DNA from: Geopsychrobacter sp.
GTDB taxonomy: Bacteria > Desulfobacterota > Desulfuromonadia > Desulfuromonadales > Geopsychrobacteraceae
Length of the DNA: 5,104 nt
Direction of reading: 5' to 3'
Assembly (NCBI GenBank): GCA_030620915.1
Contig: JAUXIR010000162.1
Span: 1 to 5,104 of the forward strand
This document shows, piece by piece, positions 1 to 5,104 of the stretch. The translations under genes and the position numbers were made by a program. The notes below the pieces were generated by a model that saw nothing but the letters and a program-made list of their open reading frames with translations, was not told where the DNA came from and did no database searches. How positions within the stretch are numbered: the first letter of the stretch is position 1; the number at the start of each line of letters is the position of its first letter.

Positions 1-2574
1 CTGCTGCAGGTGCGTGCTCAGGAGCAGGGGGTGAGCATCCCCTTCACCGCCAACACGCCTTACATCAACAGCATTCCGCGCAGCCAGCAGCCGCTCTTCC
101 CCGGTGACCGTGAAATCGAACGCCGGATCAAGTCGATCATCCGCTGGAACGCCATGGCGATGGTGGTGCGTGCCAATCAGGAGTCGGTCGGTATCGGCGG
201 CCATATCTCAACCTTCGCTTCGACGGCGACCCTGTGGGAGATCGGTTTCAATCATTTCTGGCGTGGGCGGACCGAGGATTTTCTCGGCGACATGGTCTAT
301 TTCCAGGGCCATGCTTCGCCCGGGATCTACGCCCGGGCCTTTCTGGAAGGGCGCTTGAGCGAGGATGATCTCAAGGGCTTCCGTCACGAACTGCGACCCG
401 GCAAGGGGGGGCTCTCCTCCTATCCCCATCCGTTTTTGATGCCCGATTTCTGGGAATTTCCGACCGTCTCCATGGGCTTGACCGCGATCAGCGCCATCTA
501 TCAGGCACGCTTCAACCATTATCTGGTCGACCGTGGGCTGCGTAAGAGGAGCGGACGTAAGGTCTGGACGATGCTCGGTGATGGTGAGATGGATGAGCCG
601 GAATCCTTGGGCGCGATCAGTCTGGCCGCACGCGAGAAGCTCGATAACCTGATCTTCGTCATCAACTGCAACCTGCAGCGTCTCGATGGTCCGGTACGCG
701 GCAACGGCAAGATCATCCAGGAGCTTGAGGCTGATTTTCGCGGCGCCGGCTGGAACGTGATCAAGGTGATCTGGGGGGATGACTGGGATCGACTGCTCGA
801 AGCCGATCAGTCGGGCAAACTGGTGCAGCGCATGGATGAAGTGCTCGACGGCGATATGCAGCATTTCACCCTGGCGAGCGGCGCTTATGTGCGTCAGCAT
901 TTCTTCGGCAAGTATCCCGAACTGCTCGAACTGGTCAAGGGCTACAGCGACGAGCAGCTCGGGCGCTTGAGCCGTGGTGGCCATGATCCCGACAAGGTCT
1001 ATGCCGCCTATAAGTCAGCGTTCGAGCACAGTGGCTCGCCGACGGTGATTCTGGCGCAGACCATCAAGGGCTATGGCTTGGGTGAGGCTGGCGAGGGGAA
1101 AAACATTACCCATGCGCAGAAGAAATTGAACGATGTCGAGCTCAAGGCCTTCCGCACCCGCTTCAATATCCCGATCAGCGACAAAGAGATCCTTGATACC
1201 CCCTTCTACAAACCGGCGGAAAACAGTCCCGAAATGACCTATCTCAAGCAGCGCCGCGCCGCCCTGGGAGGTCATCTGCCGCAGCGTCAGGATGGCAGCT
1301 ATCCGATGGCCTGTCAGACCGAAGAGGTGATCCGTGAGTATTTTGCCGGTTCAGGCGAGCGTCCGCTGGCAACGACTATGGCCTATGTCCACCTGCTGAC
1401 CAAGCTGTTGCGCGATCCTGAATTCGGCAAGTTGATCGTACCGATCGTGCCCGACGAGGCGCGCACCTTCGGCATGGAATCGCTCTTCCGCGAGGCGGGG
1501 ATCTACAGCCACGTCGGTCAGCTCTATGAGCCGGTCGACAAGGGCAGTCTGCTCTTCTACAACGAAAAGAAGGAGGGTGCAATCTTAGAGGAGGGGTTGA
1601 GCGAAGCGGGCTCGATGGCCAGTTTCATCGCCGCCGGAACTGCCCATTCGAACAACGGTGTACAGACCATCCCCTTCTATACCTTCTACTCGATGTTCGG
1701 TTTTCAGCGGGTCGGGGACCAGATCTGGCAGGCCTGCGACAGCCGCGCGCGTGGTTTTTTGATCGGTGCCACGTCCGGACGGACCACCCTGGCGGGAGAA
1801 GGCCTGCAGCATCAGGATGGACACAGCCATGTCCTGGCCCTGACCCCGACGCGGGTCAAGGCCTACGACCCGGCCTTCGCCTATGAGCTGGCGGTCATCA
1901 TCCACGAAGGGCTGACGCGGATGTACTGCCATCAGGAGGATCTGATCTACTATCTGACGGTGATGAATGAGACCTATCCGATGCCGCCGATGCCCAAAAT
2001 ACCGAGTCGGGCAAAGGTCCGCGAGGGGATTCTCAAGGGGATCTACCGTTTCAATAAATCGACACTCAAGTCCGCCAAAGGCAAGGTCCACCTGCTCGGC
2101 AGCGGGGCGATTCTCAACGAGACCCTCAAGGCGCAGACGCTGCTCGAAGCAGATTACGCCGTTGCCGCCGACGTCTGGAGCGTAACCAGCTACAAGGAAC
2201 TCTACAGCGATGCGGTCGAGTGTGAACGCTGGAACCTGCTGCACCCGGAGAAGAAGGCGAAGACTCCCTATCTCAGCAGCCTGTTGGCGAAAGAGCAAGG
2301 GAGCTTCGTCGCCGTCAGCGACTACATGAAGGTTTTGCCCGCCAGTGTCGCGCAGTGGATTCCCGGGCCCTTGCATTGCCTGGGGACCGATGGTTTTGGC
2401 CGGAGTGATGACCGCGCCCATCTGCGTGATTTCTTCGAGATCGATGCGCGCTACATCGTATTGGCGGCCCTGCAGCAGCAGGTCGATGCGGGCAAACTAC
2501 CGAAGACTCTGTTGGGCAAGGCGATTAAGGATTTGAAAATCGATGCGGAGAAAGCGAATCCGCATGTGGATTAG
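1..2574 (+). CDS. aceE: Pyruvate dehydrogenase E1 component, homodimeric type (5' partial)
   Basis: Thiamine-diphosphate-dependent E1 subunit of the cytoplasmic pyruvate dehydrogenase complex: it decarboxylates pyruvate and reductively acetylates the lipoyl group of E2. The frame is open from base 1 (LLQVRAQEQG), and these residues align with about residue 40 of the 887-residue E. coli AceE, so roughly 39 N-terminal residues lie upstream; the GTG at base 10 is internal, not the start. Numbering from base 1 (857 residues visible), the TPP/Mg motif GDGEMDEPE is at 193-201 with the partner Asn in NCN at 222-224. Family active-site elements are present: GHISTFAS (His68), FQGHASPG (His104), the inner-loop NITHAQKK (His371), DEARTFGME near 485-493, the cofactor-activating Glu of EEGLSE at 535 (E. 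coli Glu571) and GLQHQDGHSH (His604). It ends in LGTDGFGRSD and a C-terminal domain like that of E. coli, with a TAG stop. No frameshift or missing key residue is visible. It is followed by aceF after a 267-base gap containing a repeat. Confidence 0.97.
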   Translation: MLQVRAQEQGVSIPFTANTPYINSIPRSQQPLFPGDREIERRIKSIIRWNAMAMVVRANQESVGIGGHISTFASTATLWEIGFNHFWRGRTEDFLGDMVYFQGHASPGIYARAFLEGRLSEDDLKGFRHELRPGKGGLSSYPHPFLMPDFWEFPTVSMGLTAISAIYQARFNHYLVDRGLRKRSGRKVWTMLGDGEMDEPESLGAISLAAREKLDNLIFVINCNLQRLDGPVRGNGKIIQELEADFRGAGWNVIKVIWGDDWDRLLEADQSGKLVQRMDEVLDGDMQHFTLASGAYVRQHFFGKYPELLELVKGYSDEQLGRLSRGGHDPDKVYAAYKSAFEHSGSPTVILAQTIKGYGLGEAGEGKNITHAQKKLNDVELKAFRTRFNIPISDKEILDTPFYKPAENSPEMTYLKQRRAALGGHLPQRQDGSYPMACQTEEVIREYFAGSGERPLATTMAYVHLLTKLLRDPEFGKLIVPIVPDEARTFGMESLFREAGIYSHVGQLYEPVDKGSLLFYNEKKEGAILEEGLSEAGSMASFIAAGTAHSNNGVQTIPFYTFYSMFGFQRVGDQIWQACDSRARGFLIGATSGRTTLAGEGLQHQDGHSHVLALTPTRVKAYDPAFAYELAVIIHEGLTRMYCHQEDLIYYLTVMNETYPMPPMPKIPSRAKVREGILKGIYRFNKSTLKSAKGKVHLLGSGAILNETLKAQTLLEADYAVAADVWSVTSYKELYSDAVECERWNLLHPEKKAKTPYLSSLLAKEQGSFVAVSDYMKVLPASVAQWIPGPLHCLGTDGFGRSDDRAHLRDFFEIDARYIVLAALQQQVDAGKLPKTLLGKAIKDLKIDAEKANPHVD

Positions 2575-2580
2575 GAGGTG
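2573..2580 (+). promoter_or_regulatory. Orphan Shine-Dalgarno sequence overlapping the aceE stop codon
   Basis: AGGAGGTG is a near-ideal anti-16S match that begins inside the TAG stop of aceE, the usual place for the ribosome binding site of a translationally coupled next gene. No convincing gene follows. A GTG at 2582 opens only a 19-codon frame ending at TAA 2639-2641, mostly inside the repeat. The real aceF start is 260 bases away and has its own weaker site. It may be a relic of an older aceE-aceF junction that was later separated; that history is inference. Confidence 0.4.
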
Positions 2581-2602
2581 CGTGGAAAGTCAAAGGCTGA
2601 TT

Positions 2603-2798
2603 GCCACCAAGGCACCAAGGAGACCACGAAAAGCCTTTTAACGGAGAGCCACAGAGATGGAGAGGACACAGAGAAAAGCAAATGAAAGCCTTGATTTTTA
2701 ACCAAAATTAGATTTTGTTTTTCTCTCCGTCTCTGCTCCTCTCCGCCCCTGCGTTAAAAGGCCTTTGACCTTCTTGGTAAACTTGGTGTCTTGGTGGC
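2603..2798. repeat. Large imperfect inverted-repeat element between aceE and aceF
   Basis: The two arms, about 75 bases at 2603-2677 and 81 bases at 2718-2798, are reverse complements of each other with mismatches and small indels, around a loop of about 40 bases (2678-2717). The outer ends match at 16 of 17 bases (GCCACCAAGGCACCAAG at 2603-2619 against 2782-2798). A central block of 11 bases is perfect (GCCTTTTAACG at 2633-2643 against 2752-2762). The inner purine-rich parts (GGAGAG, CAGAG, AGAGAAAA) match more loosely. Neither arm encodes a convincing protein. The transcript of this region would fold into one long stem between the two cistrons. I recall arms of this type as dispersed repeats in Geobacter-like genomes, so a REP/MITE-like element is likely, but I cannot name a family or confirm copy number. 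No clear target-site duplication is seen; CAAAGG occurs on both sides (2591-2596 and 2830-2835) but is short enough to be chance. Confidence 0.85.
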
Positions 2799-2830
2799 TA
2801 ACCTTCTTTTGGGTTTTGTGAACCTAAAAC

Positions 2831-2836
2831 AAAGGA
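2831..2836 (+). promoter_or_regulatory. Ribosome binding site of aceF
   Basis: AAAGGA lies 5 bases before the ATG at 2842 and decides the start. The longer in-frame reading from TTG 2791 would begin inside the right arm of the inverted repeat, lacks a ribosome binding site and adds 17 residues (VANLLLGFVNLKQRTD after the start) that do not belong to a lipoyl domain. Confidence 0.7.
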
Positions 2837-2841
2837 CCGAT

Positions 2842-4185
2842 ATGAAACAGGAGATCAAAATACCTGAGATCGCCGAGGGGGTGACCGCGGGGACGGTGGT
2901 GACGGTGACGGTCGCGCTTGGCGACAGTGTCGAGGCCGACCAGACGCTGCTGGAATTGGAAACCGACAAGGCGGTGGTGGCGATCCCCACCCCGGTTGCC
3001 GGGACGATCAGCGAAATCCGGGTTGCCGAGGGCGAGAACGTTGCGGTCGGTTCGACCATCATGCTGCTGGAAACGGTCGGGGATGGCGAAACGACAGTGG
3101 CGGTGGCAGCATCGGAGCCTGCTGCTGAAAAGCCAGCAAAGACAGAGGAGGTTAGGGCACCGGACGCAGCGGTGATGATGACCGCGTCGGAGGTTGTTCC
3201 ATCGCAGGGGACCCAACAGCCAGTTGTTGAAGCACGGAGCGAGCCGAGCAGCCTGCGCCGCAATAACCTGATTGCTCCGGCGGCACCTTCGGTGCGGCGG
3301 CTGGCGCGTGAGCTCGGTGTCGATATCTATCGGGTCGAAGGGACTGGCCGGGGAGGGCGGATCGGCGCCGAAGATGTCCACGAATTCGTGCGTCAGAGCA
3401 TGCAGCGCATGAGTGGTGGCGGCATGGTTGCCGCCAAATTCTCCGGTCCGGATGCTCAGCGGCCACTGCCCGATTACAGTCGTTTCGGTGAGATCAGCCG
3501 TGAACCCTTATCCAGGGTGCGGCAGCTGACCGCCGACGCCATGAGTCATGCCTGGTCGACCATCCCGATGGTGACCCAATATGACAGGGCATGTATCGGC
3601 AAGGTTGAAGAATTCCGCAAAGAGTTCAATCTCACCGCCACTTCGGAAACCAAGCTGACCATGACCGCCTTTATGATCAAGGTCTGTGCCGCGGCCCTGC
3701 GTGTCTTTCCCCATTTCAACTCCGCCCTCGATCTGGCCCGCCGTGAGCTGGTGCTCAACCATTTTATCAATATCGGTGTTGCGGTCGATACCCCGGCCGG
3801 TTTGCTGGTGCCGGTCATCCGCGCGGCCGATAATAAAGGGGTCGAAAGGATCGCGGTCGAACTCAATGAGTTGGCGATTCGCAGCCGTGAGCGGCGGATC
3901 GGTCCGACCGAGATGGAGGGCGGAACCTTCACCATCAGCAATCTTGGTGGCATCGGCGGCAACGCCTTCACCCCGATTGTCTACCCGCCCCAGGTGGCGA
4001 TCCTCGGGATTGCCGAGGCGCAGAGGCAGCCGGTGTGGAATGGTTCTGAGTTCGAGCCACAGCTGATGATGCCGCTCTGTCTGAGCTATGATCATCGGGT
4101 GATCGATGGTGCCGCCGGGGCACGATTTTTACGTTGGATCTGCCAGGCACTGGAGAATCCGTTGCAGCTGGTGATGAAGGGTTGA
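2842..4185 (+). CDS. aceF: Dihydrolipoamide acetyltransferase, E2 of pyruvate dehydrogenase, single lipoyl domain
   Basis: Core subunit of the pyruvate dehydrogenase complex: it takes the acetyl group from AceE on its swinging lipoyl arm and transfers it to CoA. Protein of 447 residues. Residues 1-78 form a biotinyl/lipoyl domain with the lipoylation site ETDKAVVAIP at Lys43. Residues about 80-140 are an Ala/Glu/Val/Pro-rich flexible linker. Residues about 142-183 are the peripheral-subunit-binding domain (APSVRRLARELGVD, then GTGRGGRIGAEDV). A second short Gly/Ala linker follows, and residues about 215-447 are the acyltransferase domain. The catalytic signature SYDHRVIDGA is intact with His418 and Asp422, and FTISNLGGIGG supplies Ser366 as the likely oxyanion-stabilising residue. 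E. coli AceF has 630 residues and three lipoyl domains; this protein has one, which explains its length. The AceE neighbour supports pyruvate, rather than 2-oxoglutarate or branched-chain oxoacids, as the substrate. It is probably co-transcribed with aceE through the repeat. No E3 gene follows directly. Confidence 0.96.
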   Translation: MKQEIKIPEIAEGVTAGTVVTVTVALGDSVEADQTLLELETDKAVVAIPTPVAGTISEIRVAEGENVAVGSTIMLLETVGDGETTVAVAASEPAAEKPAKTEEVRAPDAAVMMTASEVVPSQGTQQPVVEARSEPSSLRRNNLIAPAAPSVRRLARELGVDIYRVEGTGRGGRIGAEDVHEFVRQSMQRMSGGGMVAAKFSGPDAQRPLPDYSRFGEISREPLSRVRQLTADAMSHAWSTIPMVTQYDRACIGKVEEFRKEFNLTATSETKLTMTAFMIKVCAAALRVFPHFNSALDLARRELVLNHFINIGVAVDTPAGLLVPVIRAADNKGVERIAVELNELAIRSRERRIGPTEMEGGTFTISNLGGIGGNAFTPIVYPPQVAILGIAEAQRQPVWNGSEFEPQLMMPLCLSYDHRVIDGAAGARFLRWICQALENPLQLVMKG

Positions 4186-4248
4186 TCCTCGTGCGAGTTT
4201 TGCGTGTGCCGGTCGTTGGAGGCATATTCACCAGTTAATTGCGCTGAA

Positions 4249-4276
4249 TTGACAATGCGGATAATCGGTGTATCCT
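4249..4276 (+). promoter_or_regulatory. Candidate sigma70-type promoter for the cytochrome gene
   Basis: A perfect -35 hexamer TTGACA (4249-4254) is followed after 16 bases by TATCCT (4271-4276), which matches 4 of 6 bases of TATAAT. It sits in the AT-rich part of the gap, as expected for a promoter. Transcription would start near 4283, leaving an untranslated leader of about 200 bases before the ATG at 4489. The -10 is mediocre, so this remains a prediction from sequence only. Confidence 0.45.
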
Positions 4277-4287
4277 TCTTAGATACA
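4269..4287. repeat. Small inverted repeat overlapping the candidate -10 element
   Basis: TGTATC (4269-4274) and GATACA (4282-4287) are perfect reverse complements separated by 7 bases (CTTCTTA). The left half overlaps the TATCCT box and the right half falls at the predicted transcription start, the position of a typical repressor operator. A 6-bp arm can arise by chance, so an operator role is only a suggestion. Confidence 0.3.
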
Positions 4288-4474
4288 AATTTTCATTAAA
4301 TCTGAATCCGCGAGTATCCTGCGGCGAAATAGTACAAGTCATTGGGTCGCTTGAGCGCTCCAAAAACCACCGGTACGCCTTCGGCTGAAACTCAGATTTT
4401 TGAGAGACTCCTTCCATTCAAGAACTTGCACTCTTCATCCACCGTTTACCCATGGATTTCAGGTTGTTTCGGCT

Positions 4475-4483
4475 TAAGGAGGA
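4475..4483 (+). promoter_or_regulatory. Strong ribosome binding site of the cytochrome gene
   Basis: TAAGGAGGA is a near-perfect Shine-Dalgarno sequence 5 bases before the ATG at 4489. It fixes the start and suggests efficient translation independent of aceF. Confidence 0.85.
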
Positions 4484-4488
4484 GACTG

Positions 4489-5104
4489 ATGAAGAGGGCT
4501 CTGTTTGTCCTGTTGTTTCTGTTGTTTGGAAGTTCATTGCTCTTTGCCGCTGGGGGTGTCAAGAAGAAGCGGCCGCGAGCCTATGATTACGGCCAGGTCG
4601 TGATCAATAACTTTTCGACAAGTTCAGGCCTCTCTCCAGTGATCTTTGATCACTGGCCCCACCGTAGCAAGTACACCTGCCGCCTCTGCCATGTTGATAT
4701 CGCTTTCGAAATGCAGGCAAACGCCACTGAGATCAGCGCTGCCGATAATCAACAGGGTTATTATTGCGGCAGTTGTCACAACGGAAAATCTCGCTATCAG
4801 GGGGAAACGATCTTTGCTGCCTGTGAGCCGGCCGAAAAACAAACCGATGCCGCTCGCTGCCAGCGTTGTCATCAGCCGGTAAAAAACCCACAGCGCAAAT
4901 CCGCGTACTATGCTTTTGTCAAAGGGATGCCGTCAGAGCGCTTCGGCAACAAGATCAACTGGGAGCAGGCTGAAAACGTGGGGCTGATCCAGCCGCTCGA
5001 CTACCTTGAAGGGATTTCTGTGACAAGCCCCGCCATGCCGATACAGCAGGATTTTGCTCTGAAGGCCAAGGTAAAGGGGATGCCGGGCATCATCTTCTCA
5101 CATC
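4489..5104 (+). CDS. Exported multiheme c-type cytochrome with c(3)7-type triheme domain (3' partial)
   Basis: Probable electron-transfer protein of the periplasm or outer surface. The ATG follows a strong ribosome binding site; 205 codons are visible and the frame is still open at the window edge. Residues 1-21 are a Sec-type signal peptide: MKR, then a hydrophobic core rich in Leu/Phe, with likely cleavage after the Ala at 20 or 21. Three haem-binding CXXCH motifs follow: CRLCH (64-68), CGSCH (93-97) and CQRCH (124-128). An upstream FDHWPH (53-58) supplies His55 and His58 as likely axial ligands. The order FxHxxH, CxxCH, a GYYCGSCHNGK block, then CxxCH is that of the triheme unit found in Geobacter-type nanowire-like cytochromes such as GSU1996 (known family pattern). 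The visible first domain has an additional lone Cys112 that is not part of a haem motif. After a linker of about 70 residues, GIIFSH at 200-205 looks like the start of a second FxHxxH module, so the full protein probably carries more haems. Not translationally linked to aceF, from which it is 303 bases away. Confidence 0.93.
   Translation, partial: MKRALFVLLFLLFGSSLLFAAGGVKKKRPRAYDYGQVVINNFSTSSGLSPVIFDHWPHRSKYTCRLCHVDIAFEMQANATEISAADNQQGYYCGSCHNGKSRYQGETIFAACEPAEKQTDAARCQRCHQPVKNPQRKSAYYAFVKGMPSERFGNKINWEQAENVGLIQPLDYLEGISVTSPAMPIQQDFALKAKVKGMPGIIFSH
4636..4656. repeat. Perfect 9-bp inverted repeat inside the cytochrome coding region
   Basis: CCAGTGATC (4636-4644), spacer TTT, then GATCACTGG (4648-4656): a perfect 9-bp stem with a 3-base loop, at codons 49-56, covering the FDH motif. 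No T-run follows, so it is not an intrinsic terminator. It could be an mRNA hairpin early in the message, a protein-binding site, or chance constrained by coding. Confidence 0.6.

Larger units (their letters stand above)
4186..4488. other. Non-coding stretch between aceF and the cytochrome gene
   Basis: These 303 bases hold no supported gene. The middle (about 4230-4300) is visibly AT-richer than the flanking genes. Just after the aceF stop there is only a very weak terminator-like element, CTC-GTGC-GAG followed by TTTT (4188-4201). Further on lie a promoter-like TTGACA/TATCCT pair, a 6-bp inverted repeat (4269-4287), a small CCGC/GCGG hairpin (about 4308-4324), the palindrome GAGCGCTC, a CTCA/TGAG hairpin (4391-4404), and finally the cytochrome ribosome binding site. 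I found no match to riboswitch consensus sequences I know; in particular the c-di-GMP class I core was not seen. A 60-codon minus-strand frame at 4235-4417 has no ribosome binding site and no recognisable product. Confidence 0.6.

Noticed and set aside
10..12. GTG as the start of aceE
   Set aside because: The frame is open through base 1 and the upstream residues (LLQ) continue the alignment with E. coli AceE near residue 40, so the gene is cut by the window and does not start here.
317..340. Direct repeat of CGCCCGGG within aceE
   Set aside because: A short GC-rich coincidence within conserved coding sequence (SPGIYARA); no structural or regulatory reason to call it.
208..984. Long minus-strand open frame (258 codons) opposite aceE, and a similar one at 1585-2421
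   Set aside because: These are antisense shadows caused by the codon bias of aceE; their products match no family I recognise, and aceE is intact across them.
2582..2641. 19-codon GTG frame after the orphan Shine-Dalgarno as a real gene
   Set aside because: Its codons are mostly the left arm of the repeat and the spacing from AGGAGG to GTG is only 3 bases; kept only as a possibility in the findings.
2791..2841. N-terminal extension of aceF from TTG 2791
   Set aside because: It lies partly in the right arm of the inverted repeat, has no ribosome binding site, and precedes a normal lipoyl-domain start at ATG 2842, which has one.
2754..3381. Minus-strand frames opposite the start of aceF, rich in Ser/Thr/Val or Arg/His
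   Set aside because: Low-complexity shadows of the lipoyl domain and Ala/Val-rich linker codons; one begins inside the repeat.
4188..4201. Terminator after aceF (CTC-GTGC-GAG-TTTT)
   Set aside because: A 3-bp stem and four T's are too weak to call an intrinsic terminator.
4235..4417. 60-codon minus-strand frame in the gap before the cytochrome gene
   Set aside because: No Shine-Dalgarno before its ATG, no recognisable domain, and another minus frame in the same stretch is equally open. A decayed gene cannot be excluded but is not supported.
4283..4488. c-di-GMP (GEMM-I) riboswitch in the cytochrome leader
   Set aside because: Considered because such riboswitches occur before Geobacter cytochromes, but the conserved core sequence was not found on either strand.

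Overview
The window looks like chromosomal DNA from a delta-type proteobacterium of the Desulfuromonadales (Geobacter/Desulfuromonas/Pelobacter group). This placement is inferred from two things: a multiheme c-type cytochrome of the c(3)7 triheme type that is characteristic of that group, and a long inverted repeat with arms of the 'CCACCAAGG ... CACAGAGAAAA' kind that I recall as scattered through such genomes. No database search was possible. All three genes lie on the + strand.

Layout. Bases 1-2574 hold the 5'-truncated aceE gene, the homodimeric E1 of pyruvate dehydrogenase, lacking only about 39 N-terminal residues by comparison with E. coli AceE. Bases 2575-2841 are an intercistronic gap mostly filled by one large imperfect inverted repeat (2603-2798). 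Bases 2842-4185 hold aceF, a complete 447-residue dihydrolipoamide acetyltransferase with a single lipoyl domain. Bases 4186-4488 are a 303-base non-coding stretch with a plausible sigma70-type promoter and small hairpins. Bases 4489-5104 hold the start of an exported multiheme cytochrome c that runs off the window; three CXXCH haem sites are visible and a second haem module is just beginning at the edge.

How the parts work together. AceE decarboxylates pyruvate and transfers the acetyl group to the lipoyl arm of AceF, which passes it to CoA. The E3 subunit (lipoamide dehydrogenase) is not in the window and must be upstream, further downstream or elsewhere. The cytochrome is separated from aceF by 303 bases, has its own strong ribosome binding site, and is probably an independent unit for periplasmic or outer-surface electron transfer, not part of the PDH complex.

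I see no mobile-element gene, CRISPR array, tRNA or rRNA, and no clearly novel multi-gene system. The points most worth a second look are the inverted-repeat element splitting aceE from aceF, the orphan Shine-Dalgarno next to it, the cytochrome's predicted mixed haem ligation and modular extension beyond the window, and the long leader upstream of the cytochrome.
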